NCBI GenBank assembly: GCA_014773175.1
Contig: VXCM01000408.1
Span: forward strand, 324,615 to 388,614
DNA length: 64,000 nucleotides
Direction: 5' to 3'
From: Lucifuga dentata
Taxonomy: Eukaryota; Chordata; Actinopteri; Ophidiiformes; Bythitidae
The position numbers and the translations under genes are program-made. Below the pieces are notes generated by a model, which made no database searches, was not told the origin of the DNA, and was given only the letters and a program-made list of their open reading frames with translations. The stretch's first letter is position 1, and each line of letters opens with the position of its first letter. Shown here one piece after another: positions 1-42,935 of the stretch.

Positions 1-3000
1 AAAATGTTTGTTAATAAAAAAAAAGAGGATAGAAAGAATTGCAGAGTAGAGCAGGGGAATAGAGACGGTAAGACTGTGAGAGAAAAGCTGAAAGTAATGT
101 TAGGTAGTGTGAGAGGATTGACAGACTGATAGCTATAGTAGAGACAGATAGATGAATAGAGAGTTTAGACTTTTACTTGTCTTTTTTGTCACAGGCACTA
201 ATGTCTTCACAGTCATATAGGAGGAATCAAAAGTCAAAAATGATTTCAGTGTCTAGAATCGCTACAAAGCTAAAACATTTAAAACTATTTCATCTAACAC
301 TTCCTCCAAATATACCAAACTTAACTAATATATATATATACCTGTTTGTATATATATGTATATATTTATTTGTACATATATATATATATTTCTTTATAGA
401 TAAATAATAGAATTAAAATGATAATTGAATACAATGGTCAATAAAATATCTCAGTTAAATCACAGTATAGCATGGTACATTCTTGAAAACATAGTATATT
501 TTAATATATTCTTTTTTCAGCATAAAATAAAATAAAATAAGCTAGAGCGCTTTTAAGGGTCAGTTCTGTTCATGCAGTCACAGACTTAAGTATTAGCGCC
601 TCAATAAAAATCAATAATGCTTAATGACACACCAGGTTTAAGCCCTGCTGATTGATTGAAAATGATTGTGTTCCACTACACAGCAGTCAAGCTGTTTCTG
701 TGGTTTCCACTTTTGAGGTGCAGGGCAGAGCAAGCTTACTACCTCAGAAAAAAAGGTGTCTGTCCTGGATCCAAAGCATTTGCTACAATTAAACAACACA
801 ATCCTCCCAGCACAAATCTTGGTGATTTTGTTCACCTAACATGCAATGATTCAGGGGTTTCCAAGGGATGGGAAACAGCAAAAGCACGTCTTCAAAACAA
901 AGACAGAGTGTTTTAAAAATGTCGCACACATACTTAGAAAAAGTAATCCATGTGCAGATAAAAGGTACAGTCTGCCCTCATTGAAAGTCAAAGGAGTTAA
1001 AAGGGGAATCGAGAAGGTCATCTAACCCTTCGATCTGTGACGACATGCACAAACACAATGCACAGTCCCTTACATAGCAGGTCAAACCCCTCCTTCTAGC
1101 CATTATCAACAGCATCCAAAAAGCTATAAGTCTAAAAGTAGGTCTACTTTTGCTACATCATGTCAAAGCTACATTCAACTACAATAGAAGGAGAGCTGGG
1201 CTGTGGCTGGTCTTAGTGTGAGAGATGAGGTGGATATGTTGATTTTATGCAAATGTCAAAGTTTATGCATTGCAATGCATGGTAACATTGGCACAGTTTA
1301 CACAGTAGATGGCTTTTGGCACCGCTCACACAAGGTACAATGCTGCAGTTCACTTAATATTACAGTTACACATAGCATTTTGTATTCATATTGGTCAGCC
1401 AGAGCCTGATGTTGTGGACTTTAACTCAAGCATTACAATCAGATCTGACCAAATTTGTTTAAATCTGTCCTGCTGATTAAAAAAAATATTTTAAAATGTA
1501 GAACATCTGGCTCATGCTGACAGAGAGGAAAACAATTACAGTGGTGCAGATGCAAACAGATGTGCCATTGCATCCCTGTCACATTGAACGTGGGAATATT
1601 GCTAAAAGTTGCTCAAAGTTTAAGCTCAACAGTCATCTGATGATCTAGATAACACGAGTTATTATTACTGACTGCAGTCAAGCCCCATTTATAGTTATGT
1701 GCGCCTCACATTGGAACTCAAATCATTCACAGTATTTTGTTCATTCTTATTGGCCAACAGGAAATAAAAGTTCAAGATCAATATCACTTAGTCAACACAA
1801 GTGTCTGTGGTTGTTATTTTAACCTTGATTACAATGAATTTCATAGACTGTAACAGCTTTTAACACCAAGTTAAGTTGTTTTTTTTTCACATATCAGTAA
1901 AGTATGTTGCTTGTGGATTGTGCATTTACACTTGTGGCACGTTTCTGAATGAAATGAGGAATTGTGCTTCATATAATCTATCCTCTTCAAATTTAGCTTC
2001 TTCCTAGGTACACCACACTAGTGAAATACAATAATAACCTTTTACAATGCACTGCACTTGCTTTCAATTCCCCATATTTCTGCTAAATCAGTCCTGACCG
2101 CCTACTTTCTTCAGAATAATAAACTTCATAGCTGCATATTCCTTGCACTGTATCATGTAGCTACAATTATTAAACTCACCAAAGGCCTTTTTCACAATTG
2201 ACTCAAAAGCTTATTTGAATATTATGCAGCCATCTAGTGCCAATTACAGATATTGCACCAATCATCCCTTGATCCACTTACATGACAGTGAATTATGCAC
2301 CGCTCACACATGAAAAAAGATGGCATATATCTATGAAAACAAATTACTCGAAAACCAATCTTGCTTAAAAGCTCTTAGGCGGGATTTGGCGCTGTTACTG
2401 AATCATTCCCACTTCCAGCACTAGCCACATCCAGCCTCCTCTTTATCAAAACACTTACACAGTGGGAGAAATATATAGATATAATAAAAAAGAAGGGACT
2501 GGAGAAAAGTTTGAGTAAGAAACAAAAGTAAAGACAGACATAAAAGAAAATCTGCTACATGTCTTTTTTGTTCTTATTGTTATTTTTCTTCTAAAGTTCA
2601 GTTTGTTATTCAAATACTTTGATTCTCGACTGACTTCTGGTTGGACCAGAGGTAATGTGACAGGCTCCAATAGGGACAAGAAGAAGAAGCATTTCCTGTG
2701 AAGTCTGATTGTTTAAAAGGGCTTCTTGTAAAATGTGACATCACGTAGATGGTCCTGGGGTAGAGCTAGATGGGTCTGATGGTGTCATGAGGTCAAAAGA
2801 TAAAAATGAATAGCACTGTCCTCACTGCCCAGTGAAAGGTGATCAGCCAAAAAGAGTGCATGAGAGATGACAGCATTGCTTTTCATATCAACTGATTTAC
2901 AAAAGGGAAGAAGTGGGAGTAATCTCTTCAAAACCATGAATCAGTCTACCAGTTTAGTTCAAAAGACAGAGAGAGAAGACCTGTCTCTCAGCCAATAAGG

Positions 3001-3636
3001 ACAGGGAGCCAGAGTATGTGGACCAATTATTGGGATCCTATGAGGGGCAAGTCTCTTCACAATCCAGCGGTGTGTTCTCAAAGCCAGAGGGAGGGAGACG
3101 TTTTGAGCATGTGTCTCTGTGTACGTGTGTGTGTGTATGTGTGCACATGCATGTGTGCGTGTGTCTGTGTGCGTATAAACATGACATCATTACTCACAGG
3201 TTGGAGACTACTCTTATCCGTAGTTGTAACTCGGGGAGGGGAGGAGGACCGAAGATGACATCACAAAGCTCAGTTCTGAGCGGAGGAGGAGTTCTGGAGC
3301 TGTTGCCCCTGGTGATGCAGCCTCGCCTTCACTCTCATCGTTGTGAGAACCATCCAAACGGACATATGTCACTCTGGTGTGGTGTCTCACTGTTGCCCTC
3401 ACTAAAACACGCACAAGGGAGCGGCTGACGGTAGTGTTGCTCTCACACAGAGCAGTGCTGGCAACAGAACTACTATCCATATTAGTTCCCGCAGCGACTG
3501 TCGCTAAATGATCATCTATGGTCACCAAAGCAGCTATATCTCTGGTGTCATCATCCCTGGCTGCAGCTGCCGTGGGACCATGTTTCTCAGTAGCGGCGGT
3601 GCTCACTCCCACGTCTCCCTCTCTCCTCTCCCCCTG
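1..3636. other. Noncoding DNA downstream of grin2d, including its 3' UTR
   Basis: I see no convincing gene. The segment nearest 3636 must hold the grin2d 3' UTR, but I could not find a minus-strand AATAAA in the 1.8 kb after the stop. Recognisable items are an AT-rich (TA)n tract near 329-391, a 16-bp palindrome at 1265-1280, and a (GT)-rich stretch at about 3119-3175. Confidence 0.6.
1265..1280. promoter_or_regulatory. Perfect 16-bp palindrome centred on a C/EBP-like ATTGCAAT
   Basis: ATGCATTGCAATGCAT equals its own reverse complement and contains the palindromic C/EBP core ATTGCAAT. A POU octamer-like ATGCAAAT lies about 18 bp upstream. It is 2.4 kb beyond the grin2d stop codon. Function is not shown; this is a sequence observation only. 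Confidence 0.35.
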
Positions 3637-31668
<28,032 letters not shown>

Positions 31669-33541
31669 GGCAACCTGCCGAGGGGGGAGGCAGATGTATA
31701 GCACACTAAGAGAGGGTGCCTGGAAAAAACGAGAGAGAGGGAGAGAGAGAAGTTGAAGAGAAAGAGGCAAGAGAAGAAGAGAATAAGTTAGACTAAAGTG
31801 ACCTTTCTGCACTGAGAACAGAGGACAACAAATCAAATCAACAGAGGAAAAGAGAAGGAAAACGGAAGAGGGAGATATCAAGAGAGAAAAACACAAGAAG
31901 GAGGTACAGACAGAAACTGATCAAAGATTGCAAAAAGGCATTGAGTAATGAATTCTGAATCCAATCATGGAGTAATATAAATTAGCTTTGGCTGGAGAAA
32001 ATACTGGACAGGGAATATATTATGACAAGTAAAGAGAAAAAAAAGGTAAGAAAGCAAGGGAGAGAGAAGATGAAATGGGTGCTATTTGGGCTGCAGGCTG
32101 AGAAGGAACAATATGAGAAAGAGGGAAAATAAAAACTGGCAGTTAGAGGGAAGGAGGGAGAGCAAGAGAGATAGAGAAAAGAGGAGACATGGTGAGAGAG
32201 TGAGTTAATAGCAGACAGAGACAAAGATGGGGGCGGAGGTGGTTATTGTGCTGCATGAATGATAACAACAATTAAGATCACTGTAAACACACTCGCCCAC
32301 ACACACACACACACAGTCGCATCCACACACAGACAAATTCATGGCAGTGTTAAGATACACACACACATGCACAGATAAATGCATGGATGCACTATGCCCA
32401 TAGTGCATCTAAATGATAGAGCGATATGAGGGTTAATGCAGTACACACAAACATACACACACAGTCACACAAACAACTACACAGAGAGATAATGACTACC
32501 TGGGAGATAACAGGGTTAATACATGAACTCTACATACAAAAACACACACATAGTACACAAGAAAACACAGCACATCATTTTCAATTTACTTCTGGTGTCA
32601 ACTGCCCTCCCTCCCATTCTCCATTTCCTCCTCACTTTCTCCTTGCTCTCTCTTGCTCCCTCTTTTCATATCTCCTATCTCTTTTCCCTATTTTCATGGC
32701 TTCAGGTACCAATACAACTGCATTGATTAACAGGAGCCCACTGACATAGTAGTCACTCCAAAGTCACTCTGCCTTTCTCCGACTCTATTTTCCTTTCCTC
32801 TTCTCTGTGTTTTTGCTTTGGCGTCGTCGTCCTCCTCCTCCTCCTCCTCCTCTTCCTCTCCTCCTCCTCTCCCGCTTTGTCACACTCAGCTGATTCTTTG
32901 ACCCTGATCAGTCCTTTGGATTAAAAAATGGGCAAAAGAAAGAAGATGGGGAGAAGAGGAGGAGGCAACTGGAGGAATGAGAATGACAGGGGGAAGAACA
33001 GAAAGAGGGAGGGAATGAGTAGAGATGCCAAATGCTGAAGAAAAGTAAATCCACTGACTGACTGAGGAAAGGAGATGACAAGGTGGTGGGATGGGTGGCA
33101 GTGGTGCAGAATGTGTGAGAGGAGCAACAGGAAAAGAAATATTGATTACTGGCATGCGGATACGTGTTTGGCCTAAACAAACGCACTGCCAAGCCTCCTA
33201 TTTTGAGTGACAGGGCTATGTGTGTGCATGTGTGTGTGGTGACAGAGAAAGAGAGGGGGGATGAGAGAGAGCTGGAATGAGTTGAAATGAGGGAGGTGAG
33301 TAGCCACTGAGGGAATGAGAGGGTAAGAAAAAGAGATGGAGCTGTGGAGAGACAGAGAGAGACAGACCTGCTAGTAGGAGAGAGGAAAAGGGAGAGTATA
33401 ATAATGAAGGGATGAAATAATGAAATAATAATAAATAATGAAAGCATGAAAACGTGGCTATGTTGTTGCTTTTTGGTTTCTTTTTGAAGGTGAGGAAGAG
33501 GTGTCAGGGAGAATGGGAAAGGGGGAGGGAGAGAGAGAGAN

Positions 33542-33594
<53 letters not shown>

Positions 33595-34069
33595 AGCTGG
33601 AGACAAAGCTGCAGGAATACGATACATCATATAATTTGGTGAAGATGCATTCTATGATGCTGAGCCCTGAGCCATTAACTGTTAGGCCTGTCACTCTATT
33701 TCACTCTCATGTGGTGTTTATGTTGCACTGCTCAGCCTGCATATGCCATTCCTCCACAGCAAGCCTCGTTGGAAGTGTGAACACAGTGTATTACTATGTC
33801 CCCCCCAGCTGCCACATGTACTCTATCTGTTATAGAATGTGCAACTACAACATCTCACTGGAGCATGCTACAGTAAAGCAAATTATAATTAAATCCTCAT
33901 CTAAATATATCTTACAGTATAGCATCGTTCATTATGTGTTCCAATCTGTGATATTCTGCAAGCTGAATCATAGAAAGCATGCAGTGCAGGCTTCTAGTGA
34001 ACACACACACTGTAACCCATAAACATGGTCAAAGGAAGGAAAAGGAAATGAGAGGAGGAGGAGGAAAGA

Positions 34070-34112
<43 letters not shown>

Positions 34113-35326
34113 ATTTGGTTTGTTACCATAAATTAATCTTAAAATGCAAATGTTCACATTTTAGTAGCCTTAAACTACATCCTCTTCAGTCAGATGTATC
34201 TTTTGGATTTTCATTTTAATCAAATCAACACATATTACAATTATAATCAGCACACTTTATTTGATCACATACTCGCACAAACACACAAACACGCACTGAG
34301 GAATAGATAGAATGCAGGGAACGCTTAAATTGGGATAAATTAATCAAAAAGTGTATGATTTCTGTTTTCCCTGGTTAGGATTTCAAGCTAAAAAATCGAC
34401 TATTTAATTTTGAACATTGTTTTCTTAAATATAATGAGATGCATTAGACTCAGTCTTTTACTATTTATGTCAAGTTTGATTGTGATTATCATAGTCATCA
34501 TGATTGATCAATTCCTAATGAATTTGACTGCAGAGATAGCAACTAGGAGAAAAAAAAACAATTATAAAATGAAATTCAAAGCCTTTCAGATTTTGTAGGA
34601 ATATTTTTCAGAATATTTTGGATTTTCATTCATCATGGTGCATACACCTTCAATCATAATTTGCTATCATTATATCAATATGTGCATATTCTATTGCATA
34701 CTTATTATACAGTGTTTATCGTTCAATTTGTCAATCACTGTAATAAGCAACTTATTGTATCTAAGTGTATTTAAGTGATTTTTTTAAGACCAAATTAGTG
34801 GCATTTACACCATCACGGCAGCCAAAGTAAATATCCATTAGAAGCCACCTAAAAACACCTTCAGGAATATTTATTGCAGCAGGCACTTAAAACAGGAATT
34901 TTCTTTGGCTGTCAGAGACAGCTAATCAAGAAGATGAGAGAGAAAACATTCATGCCGGCTCGCCAGTCTCCTCTTTTCTTTCCAAAATTGCCAGTCAAAA
35001 CTTCCCAATCAAAACACACATCATCATACTGTATCTCTGCTTAAGCCTTTCATGCTACATTGTATAATGTATTCACCATGTTTCCCTGCTGTGTGTGCAG
35101 CTCTTTTAGCAACTCTTCCACTGGTTTGGATTTAAGAAATGAATCAAAATAGGTTTATAGGTTTTGTTTCAGTTGGAGACACCTGTAATATTCTGGAAAT
35201 GGAAATATCATTTATGCATCCATCAAAAAGAAGAGGCGCACTTGGTAGGGAGAAAACAATGATAGTGGTTTAGATTATCACACCCCTTCTTTCACCTCAA
35301 CTGGACGCACTAGAGTTGTGGCGAGG

Positions 35327-35378
<52 letters not shown>

Positions 35379-35946
35379 GAGCGCTGGGGGTTGAAATCAG
35401 CGCTGGCATCCACATCTCTCAGAGCTCTTTCTCACTGACCTCAAATGGAGGGAGGGTGCCAGCCCTTTGCTGCATCAGATCTGCCTGAGAAATGTGAATG
35501 GGAGCAGTGGAGTCTGAGTGTGGGGTTGTAGAAGTGCATTGTTCAGCGTTGGGTTTAGCCCACATCGGGCTCTGCTGCTTCATTCTATTCTGTCATGCAG
35601 AGTAATGGACCTGCTCCCTGCTGCCTGTGGCACACGCTGCACTGAATCAGTCCAGCTTTCCACTACAAATACAAAATATCTGAAACATGCATGGGCTAAC
35701 AGAAAGTGTACTTCTACTGTACAGCATTAGAGGAAATTATAACATCTCAACGAGTCAGTGTGTGTGCTTGTGAAATCTCCCAGAAGATGAAGAATTTGTC
35801 TTTTCTTTTTTGACTCTTTCACATTTAAGCCTGCAGCGTACTCAAGAAATCTGCTGTATGTACCCTCTATAATTTCCTTGGGTCCATAGCTGTATTATAC
35901 TAAAAGATAAGATAAAGTGCCAGCCCAGTGTGGTGCATGTGTGAGC

Positions 35947-35981
<35 letters not shown>

Positions 35982-38900
35982 GTGTAGTGTAGTGTAATAT
36001 GGCTGTGAGGGTGAGCAGAGGAATGAAGAGAAGAGTGCAGCTGGAGCTCAATGCTCCTCGTGTTAATTGGCCCATACTTCAATCACAGCCACTGGAGTGT
36101 GTCCTCTCTGACAGAACAGATCCCCCCTCCCTCTCTCTCTCTGCACTTGTTCACCCACTCATCCCCTCACTCGCACACTCTCACTTGACGCACACATGGA
36201 CATGAGCACACCAGCAGGCACACTCCCGCACTCAGTCTGTTTCACTCGTTCATCCATCCATTCATATGTTCAACCCTCACTCCATCCATCTCACACACTG
36301 CACCATCTCACTTTCACTAACTCTCCTTTTCCCTCTCTCTCCTCCCACAACTCCTTGCCTGTTATTCTCCAGCCGATTCTTTCCTTCCATCCATGTTTTC
36401 GTCCTGTACTCCTTTAATTCTCGACTTCCTCCCCTCCCTCACTTCCTCTGTCATTCTTACACACACATTCTTTTTTTTCTCCCTCTCTGTTTCTTTGATC
36501 CCTGTTGAGCCACCAGGCAGGCAAGTGGTTCTTGTTCCCATTGTGCATAGTGTGATCAGTGAGTAGCGCAGCGTGCAGCAGCAGGGCATGCAGCACTGTG
36601 CGTTTTTACTGCATGGCTGTAAACAGCAGTAGTAAAGCCTGCTGTTGCGGCTGCCTTCCTTTGACCTAGTAGCTGTGGCTATCATAAGCCATTTAAGCCA
36701 ACAAACGACTGAGCCATCTATCAAACCTCTCAGTTGCTGGACCACCACAAAACACTGTACACCAACATGCCATTATCAGATCAAGCCTAGTCCCAATCAT
36801 AAACCTTACTCTTTTTTTTTCTGTGTGGGGTAGTTAAATTTGAGAGGCTAGTGATTAAACTATGAAAATTAAACTAGTTTACACATTCAAGGCAAATACA
36901 AGAAGTTTACGTATACACACACACACACACACAAAGGAATACTGAACACACAGAGTCAAGCAAATATCTGAATGTCTTTTTTGTCCAGTAAGAAGATTAA
37001 TACAAATGTTACGCTCTTCTATTGTTCCAGTTCACAGATAAATATTGTAGACACTATAAATATGAAACTCTACAGTGTGATTTTCCTCCAGGCCTTCACA
37101 ATGGCTCATACTGCACATTCTCTACCTTATCTACATTCAAATGCAAAAAAACAAAAAAAACAAAAAACTTTATTTTAGATAAATTGTGCTCTTTCAGGAA
37201 AAGGGACAGTTAAATCTCTATTTTCTGTGCATGCCAAATAGCAGGTAGTCTCCATCTGTCCTTCTCCTGCTTTGTAACCTTTTCCAGTACAAGAACAAAA
37301 TGAAACAGTCACCTTGACATCTCACTTTGATGTTCCTTCACAGCAAAATGCAATTTTATTCTGACATTTCATGTTCCCTTAATTTCCATGTGGTCCAACA
37401 AAACACATGACTCTGAGGTTCAGAATTTCTTGCTTTGAATCCAAACACTTTTTGTATGTGGATTAAACACTTTTTGCCATGAGACAATGTTAAATAATTG
37501 GACTTCAGCTCTGTACATTCCGGGGATAAATTTCATTACTGGATGGGAGGACGCTTCTTGTTTCTCTCCCCTCAATGGATTGATGGAAATGAGATGAGGC
37601 TGAACCGGTACCCTGCCACAGCGGAGCACTAACAATTCCCTGACCTAATTTTTTTTAACAAAAAGAAATGTCATAGTCACTGTGGTTTCAAGTATAACAG
37701 ACGCTTAAACTATTCTAAAGCAAAAGTAATGGATGGAAATTACATCAATCACAGATGATTATTACTGAAATATTTGACACTGTCGCATCTCATCTTTGTA
37801 ACTCTTAACATTCAGCACACAGTATGTAATTACTTAGAAGTGAATGAATTACTTAAAAATAAAATGTGTTTAATTTTTCTTTAATATGAGCTCCGTCATG
37901 TCTAGCAATTGCAGTAAAAATGAACTCATGTAACCTGAAAGGGAAAATAAAAGCCTGTCAATGCTTTCACTCTCGTTTGTAACATATCCTAGGCATTAGG
38001 TGTGTTATGCGTGTGTGTCCTGCCATTCATTTGATTCCTCAAGACACTACAAGCTAGGCACATACAGTGTTTCTTCAGTTATACAGACTGCATAAAGTAC
38101 ATCCATTTGTGTATGAGTGATGCACATACTGTGTGAATGTTTTAATGCAGCCTTTTTCTATTACACACACACACACACACGTACAGCCCATTCAGAGAAC
38201 ATCAACTACAAATGGTTACTAGCCTCAAGAGTGAGCGGACATAAATATCAGTAAGGTCATATGCTTTCATGTGGAAAGCCTGGTGTCTGGGGATCTTGCA
38301 TCTCAGGAATATACATAATAGAGTGCAGAGGTATTATTTCAAAAAGCCTAACTGGCTTCTACTAACTTGACTTGAATGAATAAAAATGATTTTATAAGGA
38401 GACTACATAGTTTGTATGCCCATAGCCAATGCTTGTATAAGTGCTTACTTTAAGACCAGCCAAGGAGCGAGTATATTTCATCTTGCCACCTCAACACCTG
38501 ACATCTAATACAATGGGGAGCAGAAGACTGCAGCACTGCTCTCTGGCCAGCCCTTCAGCTCCCAAGTTGACAATAATACTACATAATTTACTAGATTTAC
38601 ATATAAATTGTTTTCTGTATTTGCTTTTTCCAAATCCTTTGTCAAGATGTCCTCATAACGTATGACCTGAGGGATTATCTTATTATGTATGTTTTAAAAA
38701 GAGTAATTTTTCCCCTCCTCAACCTTTTCCAGGCATCCAGGAACTCATGAGGGCTTTGTGTTGGTGGAGAATAGCTTCAATATCGCAATGCTACGAATGC
38801 AGTGCAATCATCTAAGAATAAACATGCATCCGTGCAGTGCATTTACATAATGTACTGTAGGTTTATGAATGACTGGCAAAATGCTTGGCTGATTTTTTAA

Positions 38901-41367
38901 GCAAGCATTGAGACTGTAATCAGGAACAAATTGGATGAGAGATTCTAAGCAGATGTAACAACACAGAACTAAGATTTTAAGGAAATGTGGACTTTATTGG
39001 AATCATCTTAAGCCAACCAGAAAATATGCTCTGTTTTTAACAATAACACTTAACAGTTTATTTTCCTATACTGTTCCAAGACAGTAGTTGCAAGTCACAG
39101 CATTGCTCCACTCTGCCTGTACCAGCGCTTCCATTAATTCCCTCATTGATTGGCCAGACACTGGGATCACCTAGCCAGATCTAAATCAGTCACTAATTAA
39201 AAGAGCAAGATGAAAAGCAGCCGACACTGCAGCCTTTCAGGACCTGTAGAGTGAACCATTCTATAACAACTAGGAACAAGGAAGCTGCACCACTCACAAA
39301 GAAGAAGCAGCTATCCCTGCATAGTAATGATTCACAATCTTATTCTGAGGATAAACAGATTAAACTGGTGTGGGAAACCTTCACTGATAACTATCGTGCC
39401 TTTGTACAAGGACGCATGCACACACACACACACACAAAGTCACACAATCAGGCAGATGTGCATGTACTGGCTTTACTTGTATGGATGAATTTACTAAATG
39501 AGGTAAAGCTTTACTGTAAATGAGGTAAACTGGTCGTTTTCATTTGTAGGTGCCACATGTGGCTGAAGTCAGGACTGTTTCAGTCTGCTAGCAAATCTAC
39601 CACTGCGTGATCATGTTGGGTGCAGGTTTGAGCTGCGTTCACAGCACATCTGGCTCTGCCCCCACTCATAACCAAAGGTGTTAGAAACACTTCTGTCAGC
39701 CTATCCTACAAACATTAGTATCCACTTGGCTCAGAAACTGCACTCCCATGCAGATGGAAGCCCAACAGGGGTGAAGGAATCTGAGGATTGAGTCCAGTGA
39801 GGTTTTTGTGGAGCTTCAGATGATTCTCAGGAGTAAGAAGTGATGAGAGGTTAGTGAAGGGAGTGTCAGAACCCCACTGTGTTTCCTTCACTCAGCCAAA
39901 TCTAGAAGCCCACTAATCCTGTCATTCTTGTTCCACAGCAAAGCAAATATGTAATATTTCATCTTTTCCTGATTCTTTTCCCTTCTGGGTGTATGAAGCT
40001 ACAGTGTCTCATCTGAGAAGTGTACATAGTCTAGAATTTACATTATTAAGTCTCTGAAACTATTTAAAAAAGAACAAGCATTGTTTTTGCTATGTTCATG
40101 TTTGAAATCTTGTAAAAATTTGATCCAAAAAAAAAAAAAAAACATGGACAGGGACACATGTAGACACAGGAAGCAGTAAACAAACTGCTGTGATGTATCA
40201 GTGTATCAGCTAATGTTATAGCTAACGCACAGAATGCAATGCCACCATTGATATCCCTGCTATTCTATGATTGCTTAGTGTAAAATGTGTGAATGAAAGC
40301 CTCTATTTGAGAAATGCTGCAGCCTTTTATAGAGGATATGCCATGAACAGATCGTATAACAATAAACCTGATGAGCCTGATCAGCATCAGACTGACGTTG
40401 GGGTAATTTATTGGCACTTTCCAAAAATTAGATTGAAATTATTTCATGATTAAAAAGAGAGCATTTACGCCTAATCAGCCTCCAAGAGTCAGATATTTTC
40501 GATGTGAAATTTCCAGTGAAATCTCATTAATTAATTCCGACCCTGAAGACAACCAGGCATATTACACTTACATTTTATTCTTTCATTTTCAAAAACTAGA
40601 AGATCTAAAACTAGAAAGCAGATCTAATCTTAAAAAATATAAAAATAAGAAATCTACTGGTCCTGTGATTCTGTGTAAAATGGCAGGGCCACTAGAACTG
40701 CATCTTTTTATGCAGAGATGAAGCACATTAAAATAAACTCAGGAACATCAGACTATTGTCATTTGAAAATTCTGTCCATCTCTGTAATGACTTTTGCTCT
40801 TCCTCCCTCTTCTTTCTCTCCTTGTACTGTAGATAACACACTGAAAAATTCCACTGAGGTGCAAACACACATATTTGCATTTGTAACAGCTGTGTCATTG
40901 GCACCTGTGTATGAAGGAATTTCACATTCAAGCTTGAAAGAAAATAGAGCAAAGCTATTTTTATATGAAGTGATAAGGCAATAAAAAAGGTTTAACTTTG
41001 CACCTGGTACCAGCAGCCTGCAAATGCAGCACAGTCACTGCAGTGCAATGCCTTTAGAGCCTGCCACACATCAAACACAGGAAGTCTCACAGATCAGGTG
41101 GCATGACACAGCAGCCCGGGGTGACACGCAACATGGGTCACAGACACCGGCTACCATACTTTTTACAAATACCCTCATTTCCTCTTTTTAATAACCACTT
41201 ATGCTGTCATTTCCTGCCCCATCTATCATTGTGAACGACCGCACCACACTGCTGCAAAACACTGCGCAGTGCAAAGCATTCCTGCACATCTCTCTCCACC
41301 ACTTTCATTATTCTCCTCATCTTTCCATCTCTCTCTCTCTCTCTCTCTGTGTGTTTGTGCGTGTGCA

Positions 41368-41426
<59 letters not shown>

Positions 41427-41707
41427 AATGCAACCACAGGCAATCATGCCTGAGGTCCTCCCTCTTCCAATAGGATGCCTGATGCACACTTATAACTGTG
41501 TATGCCATATGTGTTGTATTTTGTATGTGCTGTTGTTGTCTATGTTTGTGTGTGTGTGGCTGAGTGAGTGTGTGTATGTCTAACTGCATACCCATGGGTC
41601 TCTGCCTGAATGTACTTTTTAGAGTGTGTGACTGTGTGTTCCATGCAGCCATGTGAAGCTGCCTTCAGACTTGTATTCCCAAAACAAGCTGCAGGGCTTT
41701 GGCTTAG

Positions 41708-41720
41708 GCATGTGCATGTG

Positions 41721-41762
<42 letters not shown>

Positions 41763-41767
41763 CGCAC
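41708..41767. repeat. 60-bp alternating purine-pyrimidine tract ending in (GC)n
   Basis: GCATGTGCATGTG passes into (GT)n and then GCGCGCGCGCGCAC without a break in alternation. It is a strong Z-DNA-forming candidate in the presumed grin2d first intron. Confidence 0.85.
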
Positions 41768-42935
41768 CTGTTTGAAAGTGACTGTGCATGTGTAGTTGTC
41801 TGCGTGATTCTGAATCTGTGTCTGTGGTCTGTCTGTCTGTCTGCGTGTTTGTGCACGTCTCCACTCATTTGTTAATGTCTTTCTGTTTTTCTATCTAAAT
41901 TATGCATTTGCCTGCCTGAATACTGTGTCACAGCCAACCGGCTTTGTAGTCCTGGTCTAGAATGGGCCTGCAACTGGGCCAAGGGTGACACCTCAGGGAA
42001 GTGTAGCAGCTGCTACTGAACCAAAACAAAAATCTCATGGATTTCAATTGACATTAAAATGATTCCTAAGGTTCATAAGAGTTTTATTTTTATTCCGACT
42101 TTTGCCATACTCCCTTCTCATAAACTCCACTCTAATCACACCCAAAGCAGCACTTGTACTTCTTCCAGCTATTTACCAATAAATGGTTAATATTCATTTT
42201 CAGAATCTGAAAGCAGTCCATCCCCCTGAAAGACAGGCCAAGCTCTGCCACCAAGGAACTAAGGTCACTTTACATTATACAACACAACAAATATGGTTTA
42301 AGTTCACTTTGACATTTTACACATTATTCAGTAATTAGCCATTGATTGACACTATTAAACCTGCCTTGAGCAATATTTCAATAACACTGAGTCAAATGAC
42401 TCTGTAACTTAAAAAGGGTCATTTGTAGTGAAAAAAAAACCCACAAGCATCACCCAACTCTGGTGTTCTACTCAGATATGAACATCTTTAGCTCATTGTT
42501 TGGTTTTCTGGTCGAGACATTGAGTACTTGAGTCTCACATTCTCATTAATTTCCCCATGAAAAAACCAAAAGCAGCACACTCCAGCTTCACTGTGCGCTA
42601 CCTGCCTGACAAAACAACATAGATACCTGCTGAAGAAAGTTGAACATTTAACAGGTCATTTCAGATCAATCTAAGCCAAGAGTGAATATTAGACTTATAT
42701 CCATCATAGTGGCCAGAAACATAACTGCAGTGTGTTCAAACTGCACTTACTACTCGTCAAAAATTATTTTATGCAGCTTTTACATTAGCTCAAGCGAAGC
42801 ACAATTCAATTTTTTAAGGGTTTACTGTGCATTATCTATTGTTATCAAAAAGTTATTTTTTCTTTAAATAATGCTGACTAGTAGATGTCACATAAAAACC
42901 TTTAAAAACTCAAACTGAATATTACTCCTTATATA

